A stretch of 64,000 bases of DNA, taken from NCBI GenBank assembly GCA_032716605.1, contig CM064505.1:49455865-49519864 (forward strand). Direction: 5' to 3'. Position numbers and translations under genes: made by a program. The number at the start of each line of letters is the position of its first letter. Position 1 is the first letter of the stretch. The DNA is from Paralithodes platypus (Eukaryota > Arthropoda > Malacostraca > Decapoda > Lithodidae). Below the pieces are notes generated by a model that saw nothing but the letters and a program-made list of their open reading frames with translations, ran no database searches and was not told where the DNA came from. Positions 44,395-55,461 of the stretch are shown in pieces.

Positions 44395-45500
44395 CCCAAC
44401 ATACATCGTGCACATAACATTAACATTCTCCAATTGAACATAGATGGCATTAACACAAAGAAACACGAACTCTCACACTTCATCAAACAACACAACATAC
44501 ACATTGCCATCTTACAAGAAACAAAACTCCGCACATCACAAAAAACACCCACATTTCATAATTTCACCATCAGACAAGACCGGGCTGTCGGCGGGGGCGG
44601 TGGACTCATCACCCTGGTACACAATGAAATATCATACATAGTAACCAGTGTACAAACCAAATCCCTCCTCCCCCCAAATGATAACACAACAGAAATACAA
44701 TCAATTAAAATACGCACTGGCAACAAATCCAACATAACCATCATAAACACATACATCCCTCCCCAAACATCCCCTACAGTACCAAATGAATACAGACCAC
44801 ACTTACAACACATCACAAACACCCCACACATCATCCTGGGTGGTGACTTCAACGCCAAGACGTCGGCCTGGTTTGTCGACAACCCCGACACAGACAGAGG
44901 GCTGGTACTACAAAACCAAACAGATAACCTCATCATCCTTAACGACATCCATCAACATACCCATATTCCTCACCAAGCCCTCTATAACCCATCATCTCCA
45001 GACATCACCTTTTGCTCCCCAGAACTCGCCCGCACAACATCCTGGAGGGTGGTCAGAACCTTAGGCTCTGACCACCTCCCGATCATTATCACCACCAAAA
45101 CCAGACTCACCCCAGCTAGCCACAAACACACATACACCAATTATAAAAGAGCTAACTGGGAAGCATTTACAAATGAGACAGAACAACACTTCACAACTCT
45201 AAACAGTACACCCATCACTAACATCAACAATGCTGTACAAATACTCAATAAAACTATCCAAAACGCTGACAAGAAACACATTCCAAGAGGTAACAGAAAA
45301 AGACACAACCCCAACTTCACACCAGAAATTCAAAACCTCATCAGACAACACGACACACTGAAACACTCCCCAGCACCCCACACACAAGACATCACACAAC
45401 AAATTCAAGCACTCAACACCCAAACTAACAACAAAATACAAGAACAACAAAAACTAAATTGGAATAACTTCCTACAAACACTTGATCACAAAACAAACCC
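44395..45500 (+). pseudogene. (AAC)n-family LINE endonuclease
   Basis: APE endonuclease: L-N-I-D-G-I-N-T-K-K, L-Q-E-T-K-L, G-G-G-G-L-I-T-L-V, N-T-Y-I-P-P-Q, L-G-G-D-F-N-A-K-T, S-P-D-I-T-F-C and L-G-S-D-H-L-P-I. The reading frame shifts near 45500 (extra C in a C run), separating endonuclease from RT. Codons are strongly A/C-rich. Confidence 0.88.
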
Positions 45501-47545
45501 CCAAAAAACTCTACAAAACACTAAACAGCATCACACTTTCCAACAGCAACACAACACAATCACATGCTGCAATCACAACAACAGACTCTACTCCTTCATG
45601 TAAACAACAAGCAAACACTCTCATCAATCACTTCTCACATGTCAGCCACCTAAAACCTCACAAAGACGACCGACGTGTCATCCGGCGTAAGAGACAATTC
45701 CCCACAGACCCTGACTATACACCCTTCACCAATCACCAGACAAAGCATATCATCAACAATCTCAAGCACTCACCCGCCTGTGGCCTAGACAACATAAGCA
45801 ACATACACCTCAGACACCTGGGACCACAAGGCATACAAACACTCACTAACATATCAAACTACAGCTATTCACACAACACAATACCAGACATTTGGAAGCA
45901 TGGTATCATCATCACATTCCCCAAACCCAACAAAGACCCCACGCTACCCTCCTCGCACCGCCCCATCACACTCCTTTGCTCCCCCTCCAAAGTCATGGAA
46001 CGCCTAGTATTACAACTAATTACACCCGACCTACCCCTAGCTCCAACACAACATGGCTTTAGGCCACTGCACTCCACAAACACTCTTCTCACAGACCTTA
46101 CACAAAGAGCTTTTGACGGCATCAACTCAGCTAGACCACCACACAGATCACTATTAGCCACACTCGACATTAGTAAAGCCTTCGATGCCATCCCCCGCCA
46201 CAACCTAACAAACAAAATCTACAACACAAACATGCACAACAACACAAAAAGGTGGCTGGCCAACTTCCTAGCAGGCAGATGTGCACACGTATCTTTTGCC
46301 GGTCAGTCATCTAAAATCAGAAACTTTCCAAACGGAGTCCCACAGGGATCCGTCCTATCGCCCGCACTCTTCAATCTGTACATGCACGATATAACTACAC
46401 CCAATACTCCCCAAATAAACTTAGCCTCCTATGCAGATGACATAACACTCACATGCACACACCATGACCCAAGAAGAGCAACAGATCTCCTTCAACCCTA
46501 TCTCAACACACTACATGGCTGGTGCACTACAAACAGACTGAATCTAGCCCCAGCCAAATCCACTGCAACCCTGCTCACAAGCTGGACAGGTGAACACGAA
46601 TACATCCCTCAACTCACCATAAACAACACACCCCTAACACATACACACACACCCAAAATCCTAGGAGTAACATATGATACTCATATGACATTCAAACAGC
46701 ACACCACAAACATTAAAAAGAAACTGACACCCAGACTTAACGCCCTCAGGTCACTTGCTCACACAAAATTTGGACACAACAAAGAAACTACCACCACAGT
46801 ATATAAACAATACATAAGATCAGTAATGGAATACGCAAGCCCAGCCTGGGCTTCTAACCTAGCTGAAACACATCATAAGACCTTACAGACTATCCAAAAC
46901 AAAGCCCTGAAGATCATTACAGGCTGCACAGCTACTGCACCCACAGATCATCTACATCAAGAAACCAAAATCCTCAAAGTCAAAGACCATCTGGACATGA
47001 GTGGCACTCAATTCCTGGCAGCAGCCTCCACGAACCAAGACCACCCACTAAACTACATGGCAACACACCCACAGACACCAAGAAATATCAAAACAACACC
47101 CAGCACACGATATCACACACACTTATTGTCCTCTCTCCCTCCCTGCCCACCCCGAACCAACTTCCAGAAGCACATCCATACTCATATCTCTCGCCAATCC
47201 ATCCACTCACTCACAGACAACACGCAGCTGCATGCACGACCTCCCGAAATCCATCCTTCCGAATCCTCCCTCCCTCGCGAGGACAGAGTCCACCTGGCCA
47301 GGCTGAGATGCGGACACCATCCAGCTCTCCTGAGCTATCAGAAGAGACTGGATGACTCCGTTGTCGACGCCTGTCCGGGATGTAACACAGCACCCCATAC
47401 CATTAAACACATCATAGAAGACTGCATTTCACACAACCACTTACGCCAACAACACAACCTACACTCAATGAGAGCTCTGTGGGAAAGCCCGATCGTGGCC
47501 ATGGCCTTCCTCAGGGACTCGGGGCTGTTCGGCCAGGCAGCTTAG
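45482..47545 (+). CDS. (AAC)n-family LINE reverse transcriptase with zinc-knuckle C-terminus
   Basis: A 687-codon open RT region. Motifs: [48 protein letters not shown], catalytic S-Y-A-D-D-I-T-L, and S-V-M-E-Y-A-S-P-A-W. The C-terminus has R-L-R-C-G-H-H-P and C-P-G-C-N-T-A-P-H-T-I-K-H-I-I-E-D-C (a C-C-H-C knuckle), as in Jockey-superfamily elements. The only clear lesion is the frameshift from the endonuclease. The 3' end is G-Q-A-A-stop and a (AAC)n tail at 47549-47560. Confidence 0.9.
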   Translation: MITKQTPKKLYKTLNSITLSNSNTTQSHAAITTTDSTPSCKQQANTLINHFSHVSHLKPHKDDRRVIRRKRQFPTDPDYTPFTNHQTKHIINNLKHSPACGLDNISNIHLRHLGPQGIQTLTNISNYSYSHNTIPDIWKHGIIITFPKPNKDPTLPSSHRPITLLCSPSKVMERLVLQLITPDLPLAPTQHGFRPLHSTNTLLTDLTQRAFDGINSARPPHRSLLATLDISKAFDAIPRHNLTNKIYNTNMHNNTKRWLANFLAGRCAHVSFAGQSSKIRNFPNGVPQGSVLSPALFNLYMHDITTPNTPQINLASYADDITLTCTHHDPRRATDLLQPYLNTLHGWCTTNRLNLAPAKSTATLLTSWTGEHEYIPQLTINNTPLTHTHTPKILGVTYDTHMTFKQHTTNIKKKLTPRLNALRSLAHTKFGHNKETTTTVYKQYIRSVMEYASPAWASNLAETHHKTLQTIQNKALKIITGCTATAPTDHLHQETKILKVKDHLDMSGTQFLAAASTNQDHPLNYMATHPQTPRNIKTTPSTRYHTHLLSSLPPCPPRTNFQKHIHTHISRQSIHSLTDNTQLHARPPEIHPSESSLPREDRVHLARLRCGHHPALLSYQKRLDDSVVDACPGCNTAPHTIKHIIEDCISHNHLRQQHNLHSMRALWESPIVAMAFLRDSGLFGQAA

Positions 47546-47560
47546 GGAACAACAACAACA

Positions 47561-48878
47561 ACAGTTATTCACACAACACAATACCAGACATTTGGAAGCA
47601 CGGTATCATCACCACATTCCCCAAACCAAACAAAGACCCCACGCTACCCTCCTCGCACCGCCCCATCACACTCCTTTGCTCCCCCTCCAAAGTCATGGAA
47701 CACCTAGTATTACAACTAATTACACCCGACCTACCCCTAGCTCCAACACAACATGGCTTTAGGCCACTGCACTCCACAAACACTCTTCTCACAGAGCTTA
47801 CACAAAGGGCTTTTGACGGCATCAACTCAGCTAGACCACCACACAGATCACTATTAGCCACACTCGACATTAGTAAAGCCTTCGATGCCATCCCCCGCCA
47901 CAACCTAACAAACAAAATCTACAACACAAACATGCACAACAACATAAAAAGGTGGCTGGCCAACTTCCTAGCAGGCAGATGTGCACACGTATCTTTTGCC
48001 GGTCAGTCATCTAAAATCAGAAACTTTCCAAACGGAGTCCCACAAGGATCCGTCCTATCGCCCGCACTCTTCAATCTGTACATGCACGATATAACTACAC
48101 CCAATACGCCCCAAATAAACTTAGCCTCCTATGCAGATGACATAACACTCACATGCACACACCATGACCCAAAAAGAGCAACAGATCTCCTTCAACCCTA
48201 TCTCAACACACTACATGGCTGGTGCACTACAAACAGACTTAATCTAGCCCCAGCCAAATCTACCGCAACCCTGCTCATAAGCTGGACAGGAGAACACGAA
48301 TACATCCCTCAACTCACCATAAACAACACACCCCTAACACATACACACACACCCAAAATCCTAGGAGTAACATATGATACTCATATGACATTCAAACAGC
48401 ACACCACAAACATTAAAAAGAAACTGACACCCAGACTTAACACCCTCAGGTCACTTGCTCACACAAAATTTGGACACAACAAAGAAACTACCACCACAGT
48501 ATATAAACAATACATAAGATCAGTGATGGAATACGCAAGCCCAACCTGGGCTTCTAACCTAGCTGAAACACATCATAAGACCTTACAGACTATTCAAAAC
48601 AAAGCCCTGAAGATCATTACAGGCTGCACAGCTACTGCACCCACAGATCACCTACATCATGAAACCAAAATCCTCAAAGTCAAAGGCCATCTGGACATGA
48701 GAGGCACTCAATTCCTGGCAGCAGCCTCCACAAACCAAGACCACCCACTAAACTACATGGCAACACTCCCACAGACACCAAGAAATATCAAAACAACACC
48801 CAGCACACGGTATTACAAACAATTACTGTCGTCTCTCCCTCCCTGCTCACCCCGAACCAACTTCCAGAAGCACATCTA
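47561..48878 (+). pseudogene. (AAC)n-family LINE, copy A, downstream RT segment
   Basis: It starts ACAGTTATTCACACAACACA, directly after the tail of the full copy, and is the continuation of 42383-43170. The RT is nearly identical to 45880-47180, including S-Y-A-D-D-I-T-L. It ends abruptly after F-Q-K-H-I, so the zinc-knuckle end and tail are missing. Confidence 0.88.
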
Positions 48879-49423
48879 AAATGCCACAGGAACGAAAGGA
48901 CCGGCGTCACAGGCCAGGATAGCTATAAGAATCACCACACCAACTTCGTTGTCTCCCTTTCACATAACTCCACATATGTATACGTCTCTCCAATCACAGC
49001 CTTCTCGTATACAACGCACATTACTTTATTCCTTAACATTTGTATGTACTCTGTACCAACTAAGTATGTATTTAATTAAGGTACCAACCATGCATGCAGA
49101 CTATAATATTTTCATTGTGTAGGTACGACGGCGATCTGAAGACACCTCAGTAAACCTATGCCCCGCCCCCTGTTCTGGAGTCCACCACGACTGTCCGGTA
49201 ATACGAACCTCAGCCGTGTGACTCGCCTAGTCATTCTGGGCAATTATTTGTTTCAATACTCCCCAGGTCTCTCAACTTGAGATATTAATTGTTTCTTTGT
49301 TTGTTAATCCGTCACTTAAGACACTCGACTCATATCGATTGTTATTAGTACTGGTGATTAATACTATGTTCATGTTTCACCTTTGTTGCCAGTAATTCAC
49401 TGAGATTCTTAACCACATTTGTG
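48879..49423. other. spacer, nothing recognised
   Basis: No gene or repeat seen. The last 13 bp (AACCACATTTGTG, 49411-49423) form the left copy of a target duplication. Confidence 0.4.
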
Positions 49424-49491
49424 GTTATGGCCTTGGAATTGCTCGGGGCCTTGGGGCTGTTCGGCCAGGCAGCTTGGGGAACAACAACAAC
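49424..49491 (+). mobile_element. 68-bp LINE 3' end with 13-bp target duplication
   Basis: It carries only GGGGCTGTTCGGCCAGGCAGC and the (AAC)n tail of the (AAC)n LINE family. AACCACATTTGTG occurs on both sides (49411-49423 and 49492-49504). It is an extreme 5' truncation and proves the retrotransposition mechanism for the family. Confidence 0.85.
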
Positions 49492-49504
49492 AACCACATT
49501 TGTG

Positions 49505-50108
49505 TAGGATTTATCCTCAACCTATTATGTACCCTATCCCTTGTGTGTTACTATTACTATTGCTTCAGATGAGAAAACATCCCCGACTACGAATCTATAT
49601 TCGAGAGTTGGAGATCGAAATGATTATGTTGAGACGATTCTCTAACTCCTCAAGATAGACGTTACCTGAATTAATATACCATCTACATGTCTATCTGATT
49701 ACGTCAGCCCTGTACTTAGTTATGTAACAATTATATGTTCCCAACCTTCCTAATGCAACCTCCATTTCACTAGATAAGATACCTAGTAGTAGTTCCGAGA
49801 TTTAATTAGGCAATTACTCATTGATTTGGAAAGTCCCCAGACCATCCCCAATTTCGTATGCGGGTCTGTGCTTAGGAAATTGTCGCGCCGGACAATATCG
49901 TCGTATTAATTTCGCGTGAGTTTGGCTACGGGTCAAACTCGGTACAACCGCCTCGAAATTGTTACCCCATGAAAACCCGTTTTCTATGTATGCCCCCGAT
50001 CCACGGAAAACTAACCTAACCCTGTGCTTGTACTAATCCATATCTGTTGATTTATATAATTAATAATATCCAATTTGCATACGATCATCTCCAGAGAAGT
50101 GCAGGTTG
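49505..50108. other. spacer, nothing recognised
   Basis: No reading frame with a known domain and no paired repeats. Confidence 0.35.
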
Positions 50109-50536
50109 TTGTTGATGATGCTTTTATTTTATACTAGCCCACTGGGCCTAGGCCCTCTCAAGGCTAGTGGTGGAGGAGGTGGTACAGAGTTTAAAGTCAC
50201 GTATATGCCAGTAGTTATATGTCATTGTATAAATTTATCGCTCTCAGGAAGTGACGAATAGGGGTGAAATTGAAAGAGTCTGAGTCAGAGAGAATGCCAT
50301 GTAATGAGGTGTTCAGCAAGAATCTCCGTCTTTCAGATGCATAGACGGGACAAATACAAAGAAAGTGAAAAACAGTCAATGATGTATGGCAATGTTGGCA
50401 TTCAGGTGGTGGACCACGAGGGGTGGACATCAGGTAACCATGTGTGAGGCGTGTGTGGCCTTAACGTAATCTAGTTAATAGGGTTTGGTCTGCACGTGAA
50501 CCATTAATTGAAGAGGGCCACAAGTGTATGTCATCC
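50109..50536 (-). pseudogene. I-like LINE copy 1, C-terminus and 3' UTR
   Basis: The minus strand encodes the end of ORF2 (stop at 50215) with a C-terminal cysteine cluster C-Q-H-C-H-T-S-L-T-V-F-H-F-L-C. The 3' UTR runs to a (CAAC)-rich end at 50109. A premature stop is present at 50461-50463 (TAA where copy 2 has TTA). The ORF is separated from its RT/RNase H part by a MITE at 50541-51020. Confidence 0.85.
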
Positions 50537-50540
50537 TTAA

Positions 50541-51020
50541 CCCTCCAGCCCCGGCTATGTATTATATATATATTCCTCGAAAACCGGGTGTTTTGGCCGA
50601 AAAACGTCTAGGCTAGGCTACCGTATATTCGTTAATCAGACTGCTTCCCGCATTCCCGCGCATCCCCAAGCGTAGCTGTGTTATTTACCTGTAGAATGGC
50701 ATTAAGTAGAGCTCTCTAAGTCAACTGGTTGAGCTGTGATGATGATTTCATTGGAGATAACTTTATGGCCAAAACAGCCACTTTACACCACTTTTCGATA
50801 CTTAACAACAACATACAGGCACACACGAACAAGCGACGCTCTCCTTCTTGTGGCCGGAGATGCGGAGCGTCGGTCCTGCCGGCTGTTGTTTACATGCGTC
50901 GGACCGACGCCTCGCACACCAAGCTCACAGGCTTTGACGTCATGGGTGTTTAAGAGCCCTTCCGGGTAGCTCGTGTATGCTTTTTTATGGGCGTTCAAGA
51001 GCCCTTCCGGGAACAGAGGG
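50541..51020 (+). mobile_element. piggyBac-type MITE, copy c
   Basis: TTAA flanks (50537-50540 and 51021-51024). Ends CCCTCCAGCCCCGG and ...GAACAGAGGG. The paralogous LINE copy 2 has the uninterrupted site ATCCTTAATGGAGCG near 53769, so exactly one TTAA was duplicated. The element disrupts the LINE ORF; the open frame that runs from RT through it is read-through. Confidence 0.95.
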
Positions 51021-51024
51021 TTAA

Positions 51025-53098
51025 TGGAGCGAAGGTGGCCAGTTAATTGTTGCGCTCTCCACTCAACTCGCCAAGCATCATAAACATGGCGACGGAGGAC
51101 AGGGAGCATATCCTCCGAACGCAGCAAAGTAGTAGAGGGTGTACCATGACACGCTTGCTTAGCGAGGAAGTCTGCACGCTCGTTCCCGGGAATTCCTACA
51201 TGCGCGGGGATCCAGCACAGTGTGATGGAACGATTAGCGCACTGTAATTTGTGTAGTGTGTGGATGATAGTCTTGACCAATGGGTCCTTGGGGGCAAATA
51301 CACATAAGGCTTGCAGTGCACTCTTAGAGTCACTACAGATAACGACCCGTGGAGAGTTCCTCGACAATGAAGAGATGGTGCTTAAAGCACCTTGAATAGC
51401 CCATAATTCAGCAGTGAAAACCGTGGAGTGATGGTGTAAGGTACTTTGATACAAGCCATGGTCTGAGACTGCAGCGCAACCCACGGCATCCGCAGTTTTC
51501 GAGCCATCGGTGTAAATGAAAACAGCCGGGATGTGATCATCAAGATGTTGTAAAGCGAGATGTCGACATTGAGATGGGGCTTGGGCATCAAGTTGATCCG
51601 CTAAGTGAAAGCAAACTGTAGGGTGTTTTAGGGTCCACGGAGTGATGTGACTAGGAGGGGGAGTTATGGGAGGAACGGTGATACTGTAAGTGGAGAGCAA
51701 TTGGCGAGACAATATTGGGAATGACACTGGAATGTTTGAACGATAGTTATCTGTGGAATGGAATAGTTCTAGTAGAGTTGGGTCATGACGGAGGCGAACA
51801 GCCGTACGCATGAGGACTAATCGACGGTGGTAGGCTAGAGGTAAGGTCCCAGCCTCACATAGGATATTGGAGACACGAGAGGAACGGAATGACCCCGAGC
51901 TAATGCGGATGCCCAAATGGTGTACGCTGTCGAGGGTTCCTAATGTGGAAGCAGAGGCCGTGCCATAGACAGGGCTACCATAATCTAGGGCTGAGAGGAT
52001 GGTAGCTCTGTAGAACAGTAAAAGCGTAGCGCGATCTGCGCCCCAATGGACTCGTGCGACTGTTTTCAGAACATTCATTCTCTGGAGGCAACGTGCCTTT
52101 AAGCAGGCAATGTGACTCTTCCAATTGAGGTGAGTATCAAAGATTAAACCAAGGAACCTGGTATGTGGAAGGATCTGAATATTAGAATGTCCCATGGTGA
52201 GAGTAATGGACTGTTTACGTAAATGTCGAACATTTCTATAGAATACAACGGCATTAGTCTTTTCAGCAGAAAATTGAAAACCAGCAGTGGATGCCCAAGA
52301 GTGGATGGATTTTAGAGCAATGTTGAGACGCCGTTGTATGTGAGTCAGACTGGGAGAAGTATAATATATTGCAAAGTCGTCCACATACAAGCTATACGAT
52401 ATTTCAGGTGGGAGGCTGCGTATGACACTATTGATCGCCATAATAAAGAGTAAGCTGCTAAGGGCACATCCTTGTGGTATTCCATTAATTTGTGACATAA
52501 TGTCCGATAGGAGACCATTATTTTTGACCTGGAATGTACGGTTAGAGAGAAAATGTTGTAAAAAGCAGGGAAGAGGACCCCGCATGCCATAATCGTGTAA
52601 ATTTTTTAAAATCCTGTGTCTCCATGTTGTGTCATAAGCCTTAGCAATGTCAAAAAATATTGCCACTGTGGGTTGGTTCTTGGAGAACCCATCACGTATT
52701 TGGTGTTCAAGGCGAATAAGTGAGTGCAGTGTAGAACGGCCAGGGCGGGAACCATTCTGATATGGGGATAGGAGGGCATGTGACTCAGCGTAATGTAAAA
52801 GTCGAGGATTGATAATTTTTACCATTAATTTGCAGAGGCATGAGGTAAGCACAATCGGTCTGTAATTTGTGGGAAGACTATGATCTTTTCCAGGCTTTGG
52901 TACGGGTATAGTGTAAGCATGCCGCCAAGACGGTGGGAAGTAGTTACTTATCCAAAACTGATTGTACAGTTGTAAAAGATGTTGTAGCGCACGTGGATGG
53001 AGGTGACGGATGAGAGCGTACGAGAATCCATCCGGGCCAGGAGTAGTGTCTGTACACAGGTCGAGCGCGTGTCGCAATTCCGGAATTGAAAAAGGGGT
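51025..53098 (-). pseudogene. I-like LINE copy 1, RT and RNase H
   Basis: Order on the minus strand: T-P-G-P-D-G-F-S-Y, N-Y-R-P-I-V-L-T-S, Q-N-G-S-R-P-G-R-S, F-F-D-I-A-K-A-Y-D-T, I-P-Q-G-C-A-L-S-S, catalytic L-Y-V-D-D-F-A-I. Then a full RNase H: Y-T-D-G-S-K-T, T-A-E-L-W-A-I, C-S-D-S-K-S-A-L and P-A-H-V-G-I-P-G-N-E-R-A-D, with all four acidic residues present. An RNase H after RT places it in the I superfamily. The upstream endonuclease is missing because copy 2 is joined at 53098. Confidence 0.9.
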
Positions 53099-54084
53099 GT
53101 TGTTGTTGATGATGTTTTTATTTTATACTAGCCCACTGGGCCTAGGCCCTCTCAAGGCTAGTGGTGGAGGAGGTGGTACAGAGTTTAAAGTCACGTATAT
53201 GTCAGTAGTTATATGTCATTGTAATAATAATAATAATAATAAGCATGTTACTTATTTCTCATAAGCGCCAATTTTTCCGAAGAATTCACTAGCGCTCGAA
53301 AAGAGAAAGAAAAAAGAACAAAAATCAATGCATCAAAAGAAGGCTTATATACAACACACACTTAACAATCACTAGCAGTGGCAAAATAGCCTAAACTCTA
53401 TAGCCATCTGTCATGACACCTCTCTCAAGATCATAGCTTCTCTCAAAGAGAAAAGTCTGTTGTATACATTTATCGCTTTCAGGAAGTGACGAATAGGGGT
53501 GAAATTGAAAGAGTCTGAGTCAGAGAGGATGCCATGTAATGAGGTGTTCAGCAAGAATCTCCGTCTTTCAGATGCATAGACGGGACAAATACAAAGAAAG
53601 TGAAAAACAGTCAATGATGTATGGCAATGTTGGCATTCAGGTGGTGGACCACGAGGGGTGGACATCAGGTAACCATGTGTGAGGCGTGTGTGGCCTAAAC
53701 GTAATCTAGTTAATAGGGTTTGGTCTGCACGTGAACCATTAATTGAAGAGGGCCACAAGTGTATGTCATCCTTAATGGAGCGAAGGTGGCCAGTTAATGG
53801 TTGCGCTCTCCACTCAACTCGCCAAGCGTCATAAACATGGCGACGGAGGACAGGGAGCATATCCACCGAACGCAGCAAAGTAGTAGAGGGTGTACCATGA
53901 CACGCTTGCTTAGCGAGGAAGTCTGCACGCTCATTCCCGGGAATTCCTACATGCGCGGGGATCCAGCACAGTGTGATGGAACGATTAGCGCACTGTAATT
54001 TGTGTATTGTGTGGATGATAGTCTTGACCAATGGGTCCTTGGGGGCAAATACACATAAGGCTTGCAGTGCACTCTTTGAGTCAC
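53099..54084 (-). pseudogene. I-like LINE copy 2, 3' part
   Basis: The 3' UTR (53099-53222), an inserted ~235-bp stretch starting with (AAT)n (53223-53460), then the C-terminus and end of RNase H (minus-strand frame 53411-54031). It stops at GAGTCAC (54078-54084). The missing adjacent sequence reappears at 62933, so this is half of a LINE split by an 8.85-kb nested insertion. Confidence 0.88.
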
Positions 54085-54291
54085 ACCTCCTCCGACCTCC
54101 GAGCTGTCAACACCTCGCAGCTGCTCTCCGATAATGAGTTACCTTGTGTGAAGTCGATGGGAGTGTCTAAGTGTTGTCCCGGAAATTTATATGTGCATTT
54201 CAATAAGTAATTAGGTGTTTTATGAGCAATTCAGATGTAATTGGATATTCCAAGTAATTGAAAATATGGATTAAGTAAAACAGTTCCTGGA
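54085..54291 (+). mobile_element. 5' UTR of nested CR1-like LINE (LINE-B)
   Basis: It starts ACCTCCTCCGACCTCCGAGC directly at the break in the I-like LINE. It is non-coding and leads into ORF1 at 54292. The whole LINE-B covers 54085-62932 with two further insertions inside. Confidence 0.6.
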
Positions 54292-55461
54292 GTGAGATGG
54301 GATAGTGGGGCGATTGTTGTTTTTAGGCTGGCAGATGACCACCTCGCGATGGCGGGAAGGCGTGAAAGCCTAGCTGGGGATGAGGAGGAATATGAATTTG
54401 ACGGCTTTATCACTGAGGACAAGGATGATCAGTTGGCAAGTATGAAAAAACAATTGATGGGTCTTGTGAGATGGAGGGGAGTGATGGAAAATTGGAGGAA
54501 GGAGTTAGGGGCTAAAGTAGAAGTTTTGTCCGATATGTGTGGCGTTACTAGCGGGGTGGATAGGCCTAGGCCAGTAAGTGACAGCCTAGAGGCAGTGATG
54601 GCCAGAGTAGACGAGTTAGCGGCGGAAAATGTGGCACTCAAGGCTCAGCTTAAGAAATATGAGGGCCACCTGAGTGAGGAAGTAAAAGGAATTAGTGAGG
54701 TAAAAAATGAGTGGACAAGGGTAGAGAGTGCCACGATGGTAGCCCTTGAAGAAATTGTGAAGGAGCAGAAGGAAGAGAGAGAAAAGGAAAAGAAAGAGTT
54801 TGAAAAAAATGTAGTGCAAGTTTTAAAGAAGAAAGAGAAGGTAGTGAGAGAGACAATAGATAGAGGTAAGTGTGTAGTAATCTTTGGAGATGTGGAAGAG
54901 CACCTGGCAGATATGAAGGTAAGAAAGGAAAGGGATGTTGTGAAAGTCAAGGGGATACTGGATTACTTAGACGAGGGTTATGGATGGGTAAAAGAACTGG
55001 AGGAGGTGAGAAGGTTAGGAATATATAAGAAGGGCGAGATGAGACCACTAAGAGTGGAACTAAAGTTTAGATCAACAGCAGAAGCAGTAGCCAATGTGAG
55101 CTGGAAATTAAATTCGACAGAGCTGAATCATATAAGGGTAAAAAAGGACCTAAGTGTAGAAGAACGAGAACAATTAAGGGAACTCCAAGCTAAGGCTGAT
55201 GAAGAGAATGGAAAGTTGTCTGAAGAGCAAAAGAAGAAATTGTTTTGGAGAATAAGGGAAGGGCAAGTAAGGAAGTGGTACATCAGGAGCCACCAAGAAC
55301 CGAAAGTAAGAGGAGTGATAGGGAAAGAGACAGAGAGACAAGTACGAAGTCAAAGCAAGGAGACAGAGCGAGAGATAATGCAGGGAGCAGGGGACCGGAG
55401 AGAGAGCCAGGATGTGGTGGAGAGGGTGGAACAGAGGGAGAGAGAGGGGGGAGGAGAATAG
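54292..55461 (+). CDS. LINE-B ORF1 protein
   Basis: 389 codons. The N-terminus is acidic. A predicted coiled coil spans about residues 90-200 (E-L-A-A-E-N-V-A-L-K-A-Q-L-K-K and a long E/K-rich helix). A compact domain follows (K-C-V-V-I-F-G-D-V ... L-R-V-E-L-K-F-R-S-T-A-E-A ... I-R-V-K-K-D-L-S), and then a highly charged C-terminus. A coiled coil followed by an RRM-like and basic region is the usual plan of LINE ORF1 proteins, which coat the RNA. The frame is intact. The first ~20 residues may be extra, since a second Met lies at residue 20. Confidence 0.7.
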   Translation: MRWDSGAIVVFRLADDHLAMAGRRESLAGDEEEYEFDGFITEDKDDQLASMKKQLMGLVRWRGVMENWRKELGAKVEVLSDMCGVTSGVDRPRPVSDSLEAVMARVDELAAENVALKAQLKKYEGHLSEEVKGISEVKNEWTRVESATMVALEEIVKEQKEEREKEKKEFEKNVVQVLKKKEKVVRETIDRGKCVVIFGDVEEHLADMKVRKERDVVKVKGILDYLDEGYGWVKELEEVRRLGIYKKGEMRPLRVELKFRSTAEAVANVSWKLNSTELNHIRVKKDLSVEEREQLRELQAKADEENGKLSEEQKKKLFWRIREGQVRKWYIRSHQEPKVRGVIGKETERQVRSQSKETEREIMQGAGDRRESQDVVERVEQREREGGGE

